Shown here in pieces: positions 27,908 to 33,967 of a DNA stretch of 50,897 nt. Source of the stretch: an uncultured Clostridia bacterium (GTDB lineage: Bacteria; Bacillota; Clostridia; UBA1381); the NCBI GenBank assembly GCA_904395315.1, contig CAJFNT010000064.1:1-50897 (forward strand), given 5' to 3'. A model generated the notes under the pieces. That model was not told where the DNA came from, made no database searches, and saw only the letters and a list, made by a program, of their open reading frames with translations. Made by a program: the position numbers and the translations under genes. Numbering within the stretch: position 1 is the first letter of the stretch; every line of letters begins with the position of its first letter.

Positions 27908-28531
27908 ATGAAAAAAGTAAAGGTCATAAGAAAGACGACTGAATCGGAGATGGCGGTAACGCTGGATTTTTCACCGCTAAAGCCGGATTACAGAAAGAGG
28001 ATCACGACTCCATACGCATTTTTGAACCATATGATAGAGCATATTGCGTACAGGGCAGGTTTCAATATTGAAACAGAGCTTAAGCTTGCGGATTATTCGC
28101 TTGTTCATGTTGTCGCCGAAGATCTGGGCATCACACTCGGCAAAGCTGTAAGAGAATATATAGAGAAGACAGATGGGACATATGGATATGGTGACGCGAT
28201 AGGAATAATAGATGAGGCAAAAGCGGAATGCGCTGTAAGTTTTGAATCACGCGCGTACATAGATATCGACTATCATGGGCTTGATATTCCCAAAGAGACG
28301 GAAGGTATGCTCAGTGAGGATCTGGAAACGTTTTTAGAGGGATTCGTTCAGGGAGCGATGTGCACGCTGCATATCGACCTGTATAAGGGTCATAATGGTC
28401 ATCATATCTGGGAGGCTATATATCGTTCTGTAGGATCAGCGCTGAACAGAGCGGCGTCTGTTGACGAGTCAAGGAAAGGCAAGACATCGGGTGTTGCTGG
28501 AAAGATAGAGTGGATAACAGAAACGGAATAA
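27908..28531 (+). CDS. Divergent imidazoleglycerol-phosphate dehydratase (HisB) homologue
   Basis: The fold pattern is that of IGP dehydratase, an enzyme that removes water from imidazoleglycerol phosphate using a di-manganese site. Conserved elements: FLNHMIEHIAYRAGF (residues 38-52; family FLDHMLEQIARHGGF), HVVAEDLGI (67-75; family HHTVEDTGI) and HNGHHIWEAIYRS (162-174). The first metal motif has Val at position 68 where the family has a second ligand His, and the Arg-rich RRFG block is replaced by GYGDA. The HH-x2-E of the third motif is intact. The protein is therefore either a low-metal variant, a neofunctionalised homologue, or a degenerate enzyme. It sits between hisD and a HAD phosphatase. 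At 207 residues it is slightly longer than the usual ~195. Confidence 0.7.
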   Translation: MKKVKVIRKTTESEMAVTLDFSPLKPDYRKRITTPYAFLNHMIEHIAYRAGFNIETELKLADYSLVHVVAEDLGITLGKAVREYIEKTDGTYGYGDAIGIIDEAKAECAVSFESRAYIDIDYHGLDIPKETEGMLSEDLETFLEGFVQGAMCTLHIDLYKGHNGHHIWEAIYRSVGSALNRAASVDESRKGKTSGVAGKIEWITETE

Positions 28532-28537
28532 TATATA

Positions 28538-29551
28538 ATGAAAGATTTTTTGGATAAGTATGATACTGTGATTTTCGATATGGACGGTGTTATAACAAGC
28601 GAGCAAAATTATTGGAACAGCGCGGCGCTTACTGTACGTGAATATCTGACAAGCAAAAAGTATTTCGGAGCTCAGGATATATGTGCAACTGAGATGAGTG
28701 GCGACGCGGTGAAGATAAGGAGCGAAGTGTTCCGTGACGACGAAATCATATCGGAATTCAAATCGCGCGGAGTAAATTCGAATTGGGATCTCGGGTATGT
28801 AACTGTTTTGACCGCTCTGACGATCGGTTCTGCGGAACCGGAAAAGATACTGACATACGTCAAGGGACTTTCGGAAAATATACTCGATGAGTATGACTCG
28901 CTTGCGATATCTGCGGCAGACGCAATAGGAAAAGAAAAAAAATATACAGAGCGCAACGGAGAGCTTTGGCGCGGTATGAGAGATTGTTTTCAGGAGTGGT
29001 TCCTCGGCGATGAAATATTTGAACGTCAGTATGGCAGAGAGCCGAATGAGTCCGGAAAACCGGGACTTTTGCACAGAGAACAGCCCATAATACCTATGGA
29101 CAAGCTTAAGACGCTTTTGTATAAGCTTTCATTATCGAAAAGGGTATGTACCGGGACAGGACGCCCGTATGCGGAATTGATAACACCGTTGAAGGCATGG
29201 GATGTGGAAAAATATTTTGCGGCAAACGGTCTGTGCAGTTATGATGATGTGGCTGCGGCTGAGAAAGAGCTTAACAAAACGGCGCTGACGAAACCGCATC
29301 CTTATATGTTCTTAAAGGCATTGTATGGAACGGATTATGATGACAAGAGGATCATTTCCGGGGATTATGACAGATCTGCGATAGGGCGCACGCTTGTAGT
29401 AGGTGACGCCGGAGCGGATATACTTGCGGCAAAGGCTATGGGAGCAGACTTTTGCGCAGTTCTGACGGGAGTGACAGGCGAAAAGGCGAGAGATTATTTT
29501 GAGGATCTCGGCGCTGAATATATACTGCCCTCCGCGGCGGATTTGCTGTAA
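28538..29551 (+). CDS. HAD family hydrolase with large cap insertion
   Basis: A haloacid-dehalogenase phosphatase-like protein. Motif I is VIFDMDGVITS (nucleophile Asp13, acid Asp15), motif II is in VCTGTGRPY (the Thr of TGTGRP), motif III is probably the Lys in TKPHPYMFLKAL, and motif IV is VVGDAGADILAAKAMG. The cap between motif I and II is large (about 180 residues). It is 6 bp from the HisB-like gene, so the two are co-transcribed. Given hisD and a HisB-like neighbour, histidinol-phosphate phosphatase activity is a plausible guess, but the substrate cannot be read from the sequence. Confidence 0.75.
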   Translation: MKDFLDKYDTVIFDMDGVITSEQNYWNSAALTVREYLTSKKYFGAQDICATEMSGDAVKIRSEVFRDDEIISEFKSRGVNSNWDLGYVTVLTALTIGSAEPEKILTYVKGLSENILDEYDSLAISAADAIGKEKKYTERNGELWRGMRDCFQEWFLGDEIFERQYGREPNESGKPGLLHREQPIIPMDKLKTLLYKLSLSKRVCTGTGRPYAELITPLKAWDVEKYFAANGLCSYDDVAAAEKELNKTALTKPHPYMFLKALYGTDYDDKRIISGDYDRSAIGRTLVVGDAGADILAAKAMGADFCAVLTGVTGEKARDYFEDLGAEYILPSAADLL

Positions 29552-29616
29552 TGTTATCGGTCATAACGGATCAGATCTTGACGCAATTTTGATTTAAATA
29601 TTTTGTGAGGTATGAT

Positions 29617-30168
29617 ATGGAAAAGAAAATAAAAGCGCCGATAGATAAGGAAACGGCAAGGTCTCTCAAAACAGGAGACAGTGTTCTTATATCCGGCGTA
29701 ATATACACGGCAAGAGATGCCGCGCATGAGAGAATGATAAAAAATTTTCATGAGACAGGTGAATTTCCGATAGACTTGAAAGATCAAGTGATATATTATG
29801 CCGGGCCGTGTCCCGCTAAGCCGGGCGAAGTTATAGGCTCCTGCGGACCCACTACAGCGGGCAGGATGGATGCATATACGCCGGAACTTCTTGACAACGG
29901 GCTTGGCGCTATGATAGGGAAAGGCGCAAGAAGCGAGGCTGTTGTGGAAGCTATAAAAAGAAATGGCTGTGTTTATTTCGGCGCTGTAGGCGGCGCCGGA
30001 GCGCTGATCGCTGAGTGTATAAAAAAAGCCGAGGTGGTCGCATACGATGATCTTGGCACCGAGGCTATACGGCGTCTTGAGGTGGAGGATTTTCCTGCCG
30101 TTGTATTGATGGACAGCAGCGGGACAGATCTTTATGAGATAGGTCAGCGCAAATACAGAAAAATATGA
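29617..30168 (+). CDS. Fe-S hydro-lyase beta subunit (fumarate/tartrate dehydratase C-terminal type)
   Basis: Class I fumarase and L-tartrate dehydratase beta subunits carry the substrate-binding swivel domain. The sequence has the typical LKTGDSVLISGVIYTARDAAHERM, GPTTAGRMDAYTPELLDNG and GAVGGAGALIAECIK blocks. Length 183 is that of a separate beta subunit. The alpha subunit, which holds the [4Fe-4S] cluster, is absent on both sides in this window. The track's GTG start at 29605 has no ribosome binding site; the ATG at 29617 is preceded by TGAGGT. A terminator follows. Fumarate hydratase is the more likely role in a fermenter with a C4-acid pathway, but tartrate cannot be excluded. Confidence 0.9.
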   Translation: MEKKIKAPIDKETARSLKTGDSVLISGVIYTARDAAHERMIKNFHETGEFPIDLKDQVIYYAGPCPAKPGEVIGSCGPTTAGRMDAYTPELLDNGLGAMIGKGARSEAVVEAIKRNGCVYFGAVGGAGALIAECIKKAEVVAYDDLGTEAIRRLEVEDFPAVVLMDSSGTDLYEIGQRKYRKI

Positions 30169-30178
30169 TCACTATATC

Positions 30179-30220
30179 ACCGCGTAACGCAGAAGTAAGT
30201 ATGCGAACGCGGTTTGTTTT
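30179..30220 (+). terminator. Terminator after the hydro-lyase beta gene
   Basis: ACCGCGT/ACGCGGT with an inner CGCA/TGCG stem, followed by TTTGTTTTTT. Confidence 0.88.
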
Positions 30221-30243
30221 TTATTTGTTGATTTGATAATGCA

Positions 30244-30272
30244 TTGACAAAACGACAGTATTGTGATAAAAT
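30244..30272 (+). promoter_or_regulatory. sigma-A promoter for the HMA membrane protein
   Basis: TTGACA, 17-bp spacer, TAAAAT; 75 bp before the start codon. No CsoR-type palindrome is seen here. Confidence 0.8.
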
Positions 30273-30347
30273 ATAGCAAGAATAAGACTTGACTAACCGG
30301 TGTATGCTGTGTCAAATCAATGATATAAATGAAAGGGGTCGTATTTT

Positions 30348-30719
30348 ATGGCTGCAACAATAGTCATTTGTGTTGTACTTGCGGTGATCTGTGTTTATGC
30401 CGTTGTAAGTTACAGAAAGAAGCTAAAAAATGGGTGCTGCGGAAGCGGAGGCGATACTGTAAAAAAGATAAGACCGAGAGATAATAATACCGATCATTAT
30501 CCTCATAAAGCAGTTGTCTACATAAATGGGATGACCTGTGAAAACTGCGCGGCAAGGGTAGAGAACGCTTTTAATGCTAAGGAAGGTTTTTATGCAAAAG
30601 TGAATCTAAGAAAAAAGTGTGCTGATGTGTGGTGTATGAATGAGCCGGATGATAAAGATATGAGACAAACCGTAATGAGAAGCGGATACACGCCTATGCA
30701 GATAATGAGAGAAAAATAA
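30348..30719 (+). CDS. Membrane-anchored HMA (heavy-metal-associated) protein with FeoB-associated-like N-terminus
   Basis: The first 35 residues (MAATIVICVVLAVICVYAVV then a basic stretch and GCCGSGG) look like the small FeoB-associated Cys-rich membrane proteins. Residues ~56-123 form a heavy-metal-associated domain with the metal motif MTCENC (GMTCENCAARVENAF). The combination suggests a membrane-tethered metallochaperone, probably for Cu(I) by analogy with HMA domains. The P1B ATPase at 33968 lacks its own N-terminal HMA domain, so this protein could serve it; that is inference. The gene has its own promoter. 123 residues. Confidence 0.75.
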   Translation: MAATIVICVVLAVICVYAVVSYRKKLKNGCCGSGGDTVKKIRPRDNNTDHYPHKAVVYINGMTCENCAARVENAFNAKEGFYAKVNLRKKCADVWCMNEPDDKDMRQTVMRSGYTPMQIMREK

Positions 30720-30813
30720 TAATCTTATGATCGTTTTTTCATAAATCAGAACTTGCGCGAATATAATATAATTACGCATTCTTTTGCGAATAAAGTGTAA
30801 GGGATGATGAGAT

Positions 30814-31119
30814 ATGAACAAAGAACTTTGCGAGGGAACCGAAGATTCCTGTATCGGAACAGATCTGTACATAATACCGAGGTTTGTAAGCGAGAAATAC
30901 TCGGATATAATTTGTTACGGTATAAGGATAGAGAAAAACATTTATGGAGGCGATGGCAGAAAGACAGTTGCTTTTGCCGAGTTGGATGATCTGTTTTTCC
31001 GTTATGATGACGCTGCGGCGTTTGTAGAATACGCCAAGCGAAATCGCATTGAACCTTGCAGACTGAGAGAGGCGGTAGAGCGGTTTACGAGAGAATATAT
31101 AATGACTGTGGGCGCATAG
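30814..31119 (+). CDS. Small hypothetical protein (DUF6514-like)
   Basis: A 101-residue soluble protein. The block YGIRIEKNIYGGDGRKTVAFAELDDLFF followed by AAAFVEYAKRNRIEPCRLREAVERFTREYI resembles DUF6514 proteins of Clostridia as I remember them: a short beta region then two helices ending near a RE-x-I-x-F-like pattern. Function is unknown. Its start ATG at 30814 is preceded by GGGATGATGAGAT with a weak ribosome binding site (GATGAG). A terminator follows the stop codon, so it is likely monocistronic. Confidence 0.6.
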   Translation: MNKELCEGTEDSCIGTDLYIIPRFVSEKYSDIICYGIRIEKNIYGGDGRKTVAFAELDDLFFRYDDAAAFVEYAKRNRIEPCRLREAVERFTREYIMTVGA

Positions 31120-31140
31120 ATCATGTGAATATTGCCGGCG

Positions 31141-31168
31141 GGCTGTTGCGTCAGTGCAACAGCCTTTT
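31141..31168 (+). terminator. Terminator after the DUF6514-like gene
   Basis: GGCTGTTGC and GCAACAGCC pair around GTCAGT, followed by TTTT. Confidence 0.85.
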
Positions 31169-31211
31169 CATGACTGCTTTTATGCGGTTTGTTTTAAATG
31201 TAACAGCCCCA

Positions 31212-31240
31212 TTGCTTTTTTAGAAATAATATGATATAAT
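31212..31240 (+). promoter_or_regulatory. sigma-A promoter for murI-csoR
   Basis: TTGCTT, 17-bp spacer, TATAAT; about 55 bp before murI. Confidence 0.8.
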
Positions 31241-31295
31241 TGACACATAGATAAGCTGGTGTGCTTAAAGATTAATTGACGAAAGAAGAACGGCA

Positions 31296-32078
31296 ATGAA
31301 AATAGGGATTTTTGATTCAGGCATAGGCGGTCTGTCAGTGCTTCACAGAGCATATAAGATGCTGCCGGATATGCAGTTTATATATTATGCTGATGAAAAG
31401 CATGTTCCGTACGGTGAAAAAAGTCCGGAGGAGATACGCGGATTTATAGGCGATATTTTTGATTTTATGATAGCCAGACATGCCGATGCTATCGTTATTG
31501 CATGCAATACTGCAACGAGCGCTGTGACCCATGAATATCGTGACAGTTTTCCGGTCCCGATCGTGGGCATGGAGCCGGCAGTCAAAAAAGCGATAGATCT
31601 TTATGGCGATGACGATAAACGTATACTTGTAGCGGCGACACCGATAACTATAAAGGGCGACAAGCTGCATAGATTGGTCGAGCGAGTGGATAAACATAGT
31701 ATGGTGGATATGATAGAGCTGCCATATCTTGTGCGATTTGCGGAGAGCGGGATGTTCGACTCGGAAGATGTGGACAAATATCTTCAAGATGCGCTTTCGG
31801 GCAGAGATCTTTCGCTTTATGGAACAGTTGTTCTGGGCTGCACACATTTTAATTACTTTAAAAAGAATTTTTTAAGATTGTTTGACGGTAAAATAAGATT
31901 TACCGATGGCAATGAAGGTACGATCAGACAGGTGTGCAGAATGCTTCCGGATGACACGGAGTTAGGTCCTGACGGCGGAACGGAGTTTTATTTTTCGGGT
32001 GAGCCTATCGGCGCGGAACAGCGACGATTCATAGAGCGATGCATGTCACAGCTTGAAGACGTATATGGGATAGAGTAA
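31296..32078 (+). CDS. murI: Glutamate racemase
   Basis: MurI makes D-glutamate for peptidoglycan. The N-terminus MKIGIFDSGIGGLSVL and the two catalytic cysteines are present: Cys70 in VIACNTATSAV and Cys182 in VVLGCTHF. Length 260 is normal. No strong ribosome binding site (GAAAGAAGAACGGCA is modest). csoR begins 29 bp after its stop with no terminator, so the two are probably one transcript even though their functions are unrelated. Confidence 0.95.
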   Translation: MKIGIFDSGIGGLSVLHRAYKMLPDMQFIYYADEKHVPYGEKSPEEIRGFIGDIFDFMIARHADAIVIACNTATSAVTHEYRDSFPVPIVGMEPAVKKAIDLYGDDDKRILVAATPITIKGDKLHRLVERVDKHSMVDMIELPYLVRFAESGMFDSEDVDKYLQDALSGRDLSLYGTVVLGCTHFNYFKKNFLRLFDGKIRFTDGNEGTIRQVCRMLPDDTELGPDGGTEFYFSGEPIGAEQRRFIERCMSQLEDVYGIE

Positions 32079-32107
32079 AATACAGGCGATGAAAGGACGA
32101 TGATATC

Positions 32108-32380
32108 ATGAAACAATGTATGGATTCGGCGAATCTGCACAGGAGATTCAAGAAAATAATAGGCCAAGTACAGGCGATAGACAGGATGATAGATGAGGAT
32201 GTACCATGTGAGGATATCCTCTCACTCATAAACGCGGCAAAATCGGCTCTGCACAGTGCAGGTCAGGTAGTTCTTGAAGGACATATAAAGCACTGTGTCC
32301 GTGAGGGCATAGAGCATGGAGATGCCGACAAGACGATAGAGAATTTTACAAATGCGATCAAACGATTTGCCAATATATGA
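32108..32380 (+). CDS. csoR: CsoR-type copper-sensing repressor
   Basis: A metal-sensing transcriptional regulator of the CsoR/DUF156 family. The copper ligands are all present: Cys34 (VPCEDIL), His59 and Cys63 (EGHIKHC), with the same 25 and 4 residue spacing as in Mycobacterium CsoR (Cys36, His61, Cys65). That points to Cu(I) sensing rather than Ni/Co or formaldehyde. It lies after murI and before an AT-rich island. Its most likely target is the P1B ATPase promoter at 33882, which carries CsoR-type palindromes. AAAGGACGATG lies upstream. 90 residues is normal. Confidence 0.92.
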   Translation: MKQCMDSANLHRRFKKIIGQVQAIDRMIDEDVPCEDILSLINAAKSALHSAGQVVLEGHIKHCVREGIEHGDADKTIENFTNAIKRFANI

Positions 32381-32383
32381 GCG

Positions 32384-32410
32384 CTGCCGCGGAATAACGC
32401 GGCAGTTTTT
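32384..32410 (+). terminator. Terminator after csoR
   Basis: CTGCCGCG and CGCGGCAG pair around GAATAA, followed by TTTTT. Confidence 0.9.
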
Positions 32411-32454
32411 GATATTTTCGACAATGATCACTTTAGAATAATTATTTTTTTTAC

Positions 32455-32483
32455 TTGTATATCTATAAGTAAGGTGATATAAT
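32455..32483 (+). promoter_or_regulatory. Plus-strand promoter facing into the XRE gene
   Basis: TTGTAT, 17-bp spacer, TATAAT. No plus-strand gene follows; the transcript would be antisense to the XRE gene at 32525-32836. Confidence 0.5.
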
Positions 32484-32490
32484 ATATTAT

Positions 32491-32503
32491 ATATGTAGAT
32501 ATG
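32491..32503 (+). promoter_or_regulatory. 13-bp motif, copy 1 (candidate operator)
   Basis: ATATGTAGATATG, 8 bases after the plus-strand -10 at 32478. The same 13 bases occur on the minus strand at 32851-32863. Confidence 0.4.
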
Positions 32504-32524
32504 TATAACAATAAAAAAGAAACG

Positions 32525-32836
32525 TTAAAGTTCTTTTGCGCATATTTTGATAAGCTGAAGCAGAACGGTTCGTTTATCTTCCGGCAATTTGATCCAATTG
32601 TCGAACAATTCTTTCAATTCCGGTGTCAATTCTATACTATCGTTATCAGAAAAGAATTGTGACAATGATATATTAAAAGCTTTGCATATTGCTTCAAGAG
32701 TTGTTATATTTGGAATATTATTGCGTTTATATACATTTGAAACGGTGCCTGGAGACAATCCTGCCTCTTTCGCTATTCTGTAGTCTGACCAACCGAAATC
32801 AGATTGTAATTTACGCAGTCTATCAAGAACGTCCAT
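32525..32836 (-). CDS. XRE-type HTH regulator, short form
   Basis: A 103-residue DNA-binding protein of the Cro/C1 (HTH_3) type: residues ~14-60 (DYRIAKEAGLSPGTVSNVYKRNNIPNITTLEAICKAFNISLSQFF) form the helix-turn-helix, and the C-terminal 40 residues (ELKELFDNWIKLPEDKRTVLLQLI) are a helical tail as in phage-derived and SinR-like regulators. A ribosome binding site AAAGGCGGTG precedes the ATG. It lies in an AT-rich island and is read in the opposite direction to its flanking operons. A 13-bp motif at its own promoter and at a facing promoter suggests autoregulation. Target unknown. Confidence 0.8.
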   Translation of the reverse strand: MDVLDRLRKLQSDFGWSDYRIAKEAGLSPGTVSNVYKRNNIPNITTLEAICKAFNISLSQFFSDNDSIELTPELKELFDNWIKLPEDKRTVLLQLIKICAKEL

Positions 32837-32850
32837 TTTGCACCGCCTTT

Positions 32851-32863
32851 CATATCTACATAT
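32851..32863 (-). promoter_or_regulatory. 13-bp motif, copy 2, overlapping the XRE gene -10
   Basis: ATATGTAGATATG on the minus strand. It overlaps a TATAAT (plus coordinates 32862-32867) just upstream of the 32836 start codon. The -35 of this promoter is poor. Confidence 0.4.
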
Positions 32864-32898
32864 TATACCTCTTTATATAAATATATAATGGATTCCTT

Positions 32899-33246
32899 TT
32901 AAAAACTAAATTCCTTTAATAACTCTATATATTTTTTCAACATTTTTAATTGGTTCATACTCATATTCGAAATATCGGATTTGACCAGTTGTAAAAATGT
33001 ATTAATGTAGTTATCTTCAATATCTTCAAGAAATGCATCAATAGGGACATCTAATTCTTTGGCTATCATAATGATCGTCTCAAAATATGGGTTATGATGT
33101 CCTGATTCTAACCTTGAGAGATGTTTAGGTGATAAACCTACTTTCTCAGCTAATTGTTCCTGTGTAAGGTGTGCTTGTTTTCGGTAATAATTAATACGTT
33201 TTCCTATTTTCTCCAACAAAATGCTGTTTTCTGTATCTTTACTCAT
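32899..33246 (-). CDS. XRE-type HTH regulator, second copy (different sequence)
   Basis: A 115-residue HTH_3 protein: GKRINYYRKQAHLTQEQLAEKVGLSPKHLSRLESGHHNPYFETIIMIAKELDVPIDAFL is the DNA-binding domain (residues ~15-72), with a helical C-terminal tail. It resembles the short regulators found near restriction-modification, conjugative and prophage-derived islands. Minus strand, 62 bp from the other XRE gene and not closely similar to it. AGAGGG precedes the ATG. The role is not known; the neighbourhood gives no obvious toxin, nuclease or integrase. Confidence 0.82.
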   Translation of the reverse strand: MSKDTENSILLEKIGKRINYYRKQAHLTQEQLAEKVGLSPKHLSRLESGHHNPYFETIIMIAKELDVPIDAFLEDIEDNYINTFLQLVKSDISNMSMNQLKMLKKYIELLKEFSF

Positions 33247-33388
33247 AATGATACCCTCTTTACATTCTTGATTATATTAGTAATTATAATATAATAAGAA
33301 TAAATTTATAACTTTATATATAGCAAGAAATATATAAAAACTTACGATATATATCACTTTATCTCTTTATTTTTCTATATATATGTGG

Positions 33389-33394
33389 TATAAT
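33389..33394 (+). promoter_or_regulatory. Possible -10 for the small membrane protein
   Basis: A perfect TATAAT, but the -35 position (TTTATT, 17 bp upstream) is poor. The 33247-33480 gap is otherwise very AT-rich and holds nothing else I can name. Confidence 0.35.
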
Positions 33395-33480
33395 TGCTAT
33401 TGATACCATTTATATAAGGAGTATGTGTGTTTAAAGATATACATAACTTATATCTAACAATCTTTAGGAAGGTGATTTAT

Positions 33481-33861
33481 ATGGGATATTGGTGTTTTAT
33501 AGTGTTGACATTTTTGATCTTTGCAGCTGCAATTATATTTTTTTGCTATAGGAAAATCAAGAAACAAGAGACTAATGTAGACATAATCATATGCGCCTGC
33601 GTATTTGGTTTGACATTTTTTATTTTCGGTATCGATATACCGAGCGCGCTGTCGGGCGGAGAAAAAGTATATGTAGAGAAATTTCCGCATATAGAGAAGC
33701 TGCAATTTACAGTAATGCTGAATGTGGATGGAGAGCTCCTATTCTCTTTCAGAGACTACGATCCGGAAAAATATGAACAAGATGCGGAATATTGCATTAC
33801 ATATACGAAGTTTACAAAGAGTGTGCTTAACATAGAAAAGCTCGAAGATAATTTTGGTTGA
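33481..33861 (+). CDS. Small two-helix membrane protein, unknown function
   Basis: The track starts at a GTG (33427), but the ATG at 33481 with AGGAAGGTGA seven bases upstream is better and gives 126 residues. Residues ~4-26 (WCFIVLTFLIFAAAIIFFCY) and ~34-52 (DIIICACVFGLTFFIFGID) are membrane helices, followed by a soluble C-terminal domain of about 75 residues with an alternating pattern (LQFTVMLNVDGELLFSFRDYDPEKY). I do not recognise the family. It stands between the divergent XRE gene and the P1B ATPase, at the end of the AT-rich island, and is not obviously related to metal handling. Confidence 0.65.
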   Translation: MGYWCFIVLTFLIFAAAIIFFCYRKIKKQETNVDIIICACVFGLTFFIFGIDIPSALSGGEKVYVEKFPHIEKLQFTVMLNVDGELLFSFRDYDPEKYEQDAEYCITYTKFTKSVLNIEKLEDNFG

Positions 33862-33881
33862 AACGATATTTAAATTTATGC

Positions 33882-33910
33882 TTGACAAGTGATACCCTCA
33901 GGGGTATAAT
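33882..33910 (+). promoter_or_regulatory. sigma-A promoter of the P1B ATPase
   Basis: TTGACA, 17-bp spacer, TATAAT: consensus. The spacer and -10 are covered by a CsoR-type palindrome (33892-33907), the arrangement expected for copper-relieved repression. Confidence 0.9.
33892..33907 (+). promoter_or_regulatory. CsoR-type operator 1
   Basis: ATACCCTCAGGGGTAT: near-palindrome with the ATACCC...GGGTAT ends of remembered CsoR boxes (Bacillus copZA has TACCC-N-GGGGGTA). It overlaps the -10. Confidence 0.75.
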
Positions 33911-33916
33911 ATACAT

Positions 33917-33932
33917 ATACCCGTAGCGGTAT
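33917..33932 (+). promoter_or_regulatory. CsoR-type operator 2
   Basis: ATACCCGTAGCGGTAT, same length and ends, 25 bp downstream of operator 1, covering the start site. Confidence 0.6.
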
Positions 33933-33967
33933 ATAATATGTGTTATATTATATCATGGAGGTGTCAT

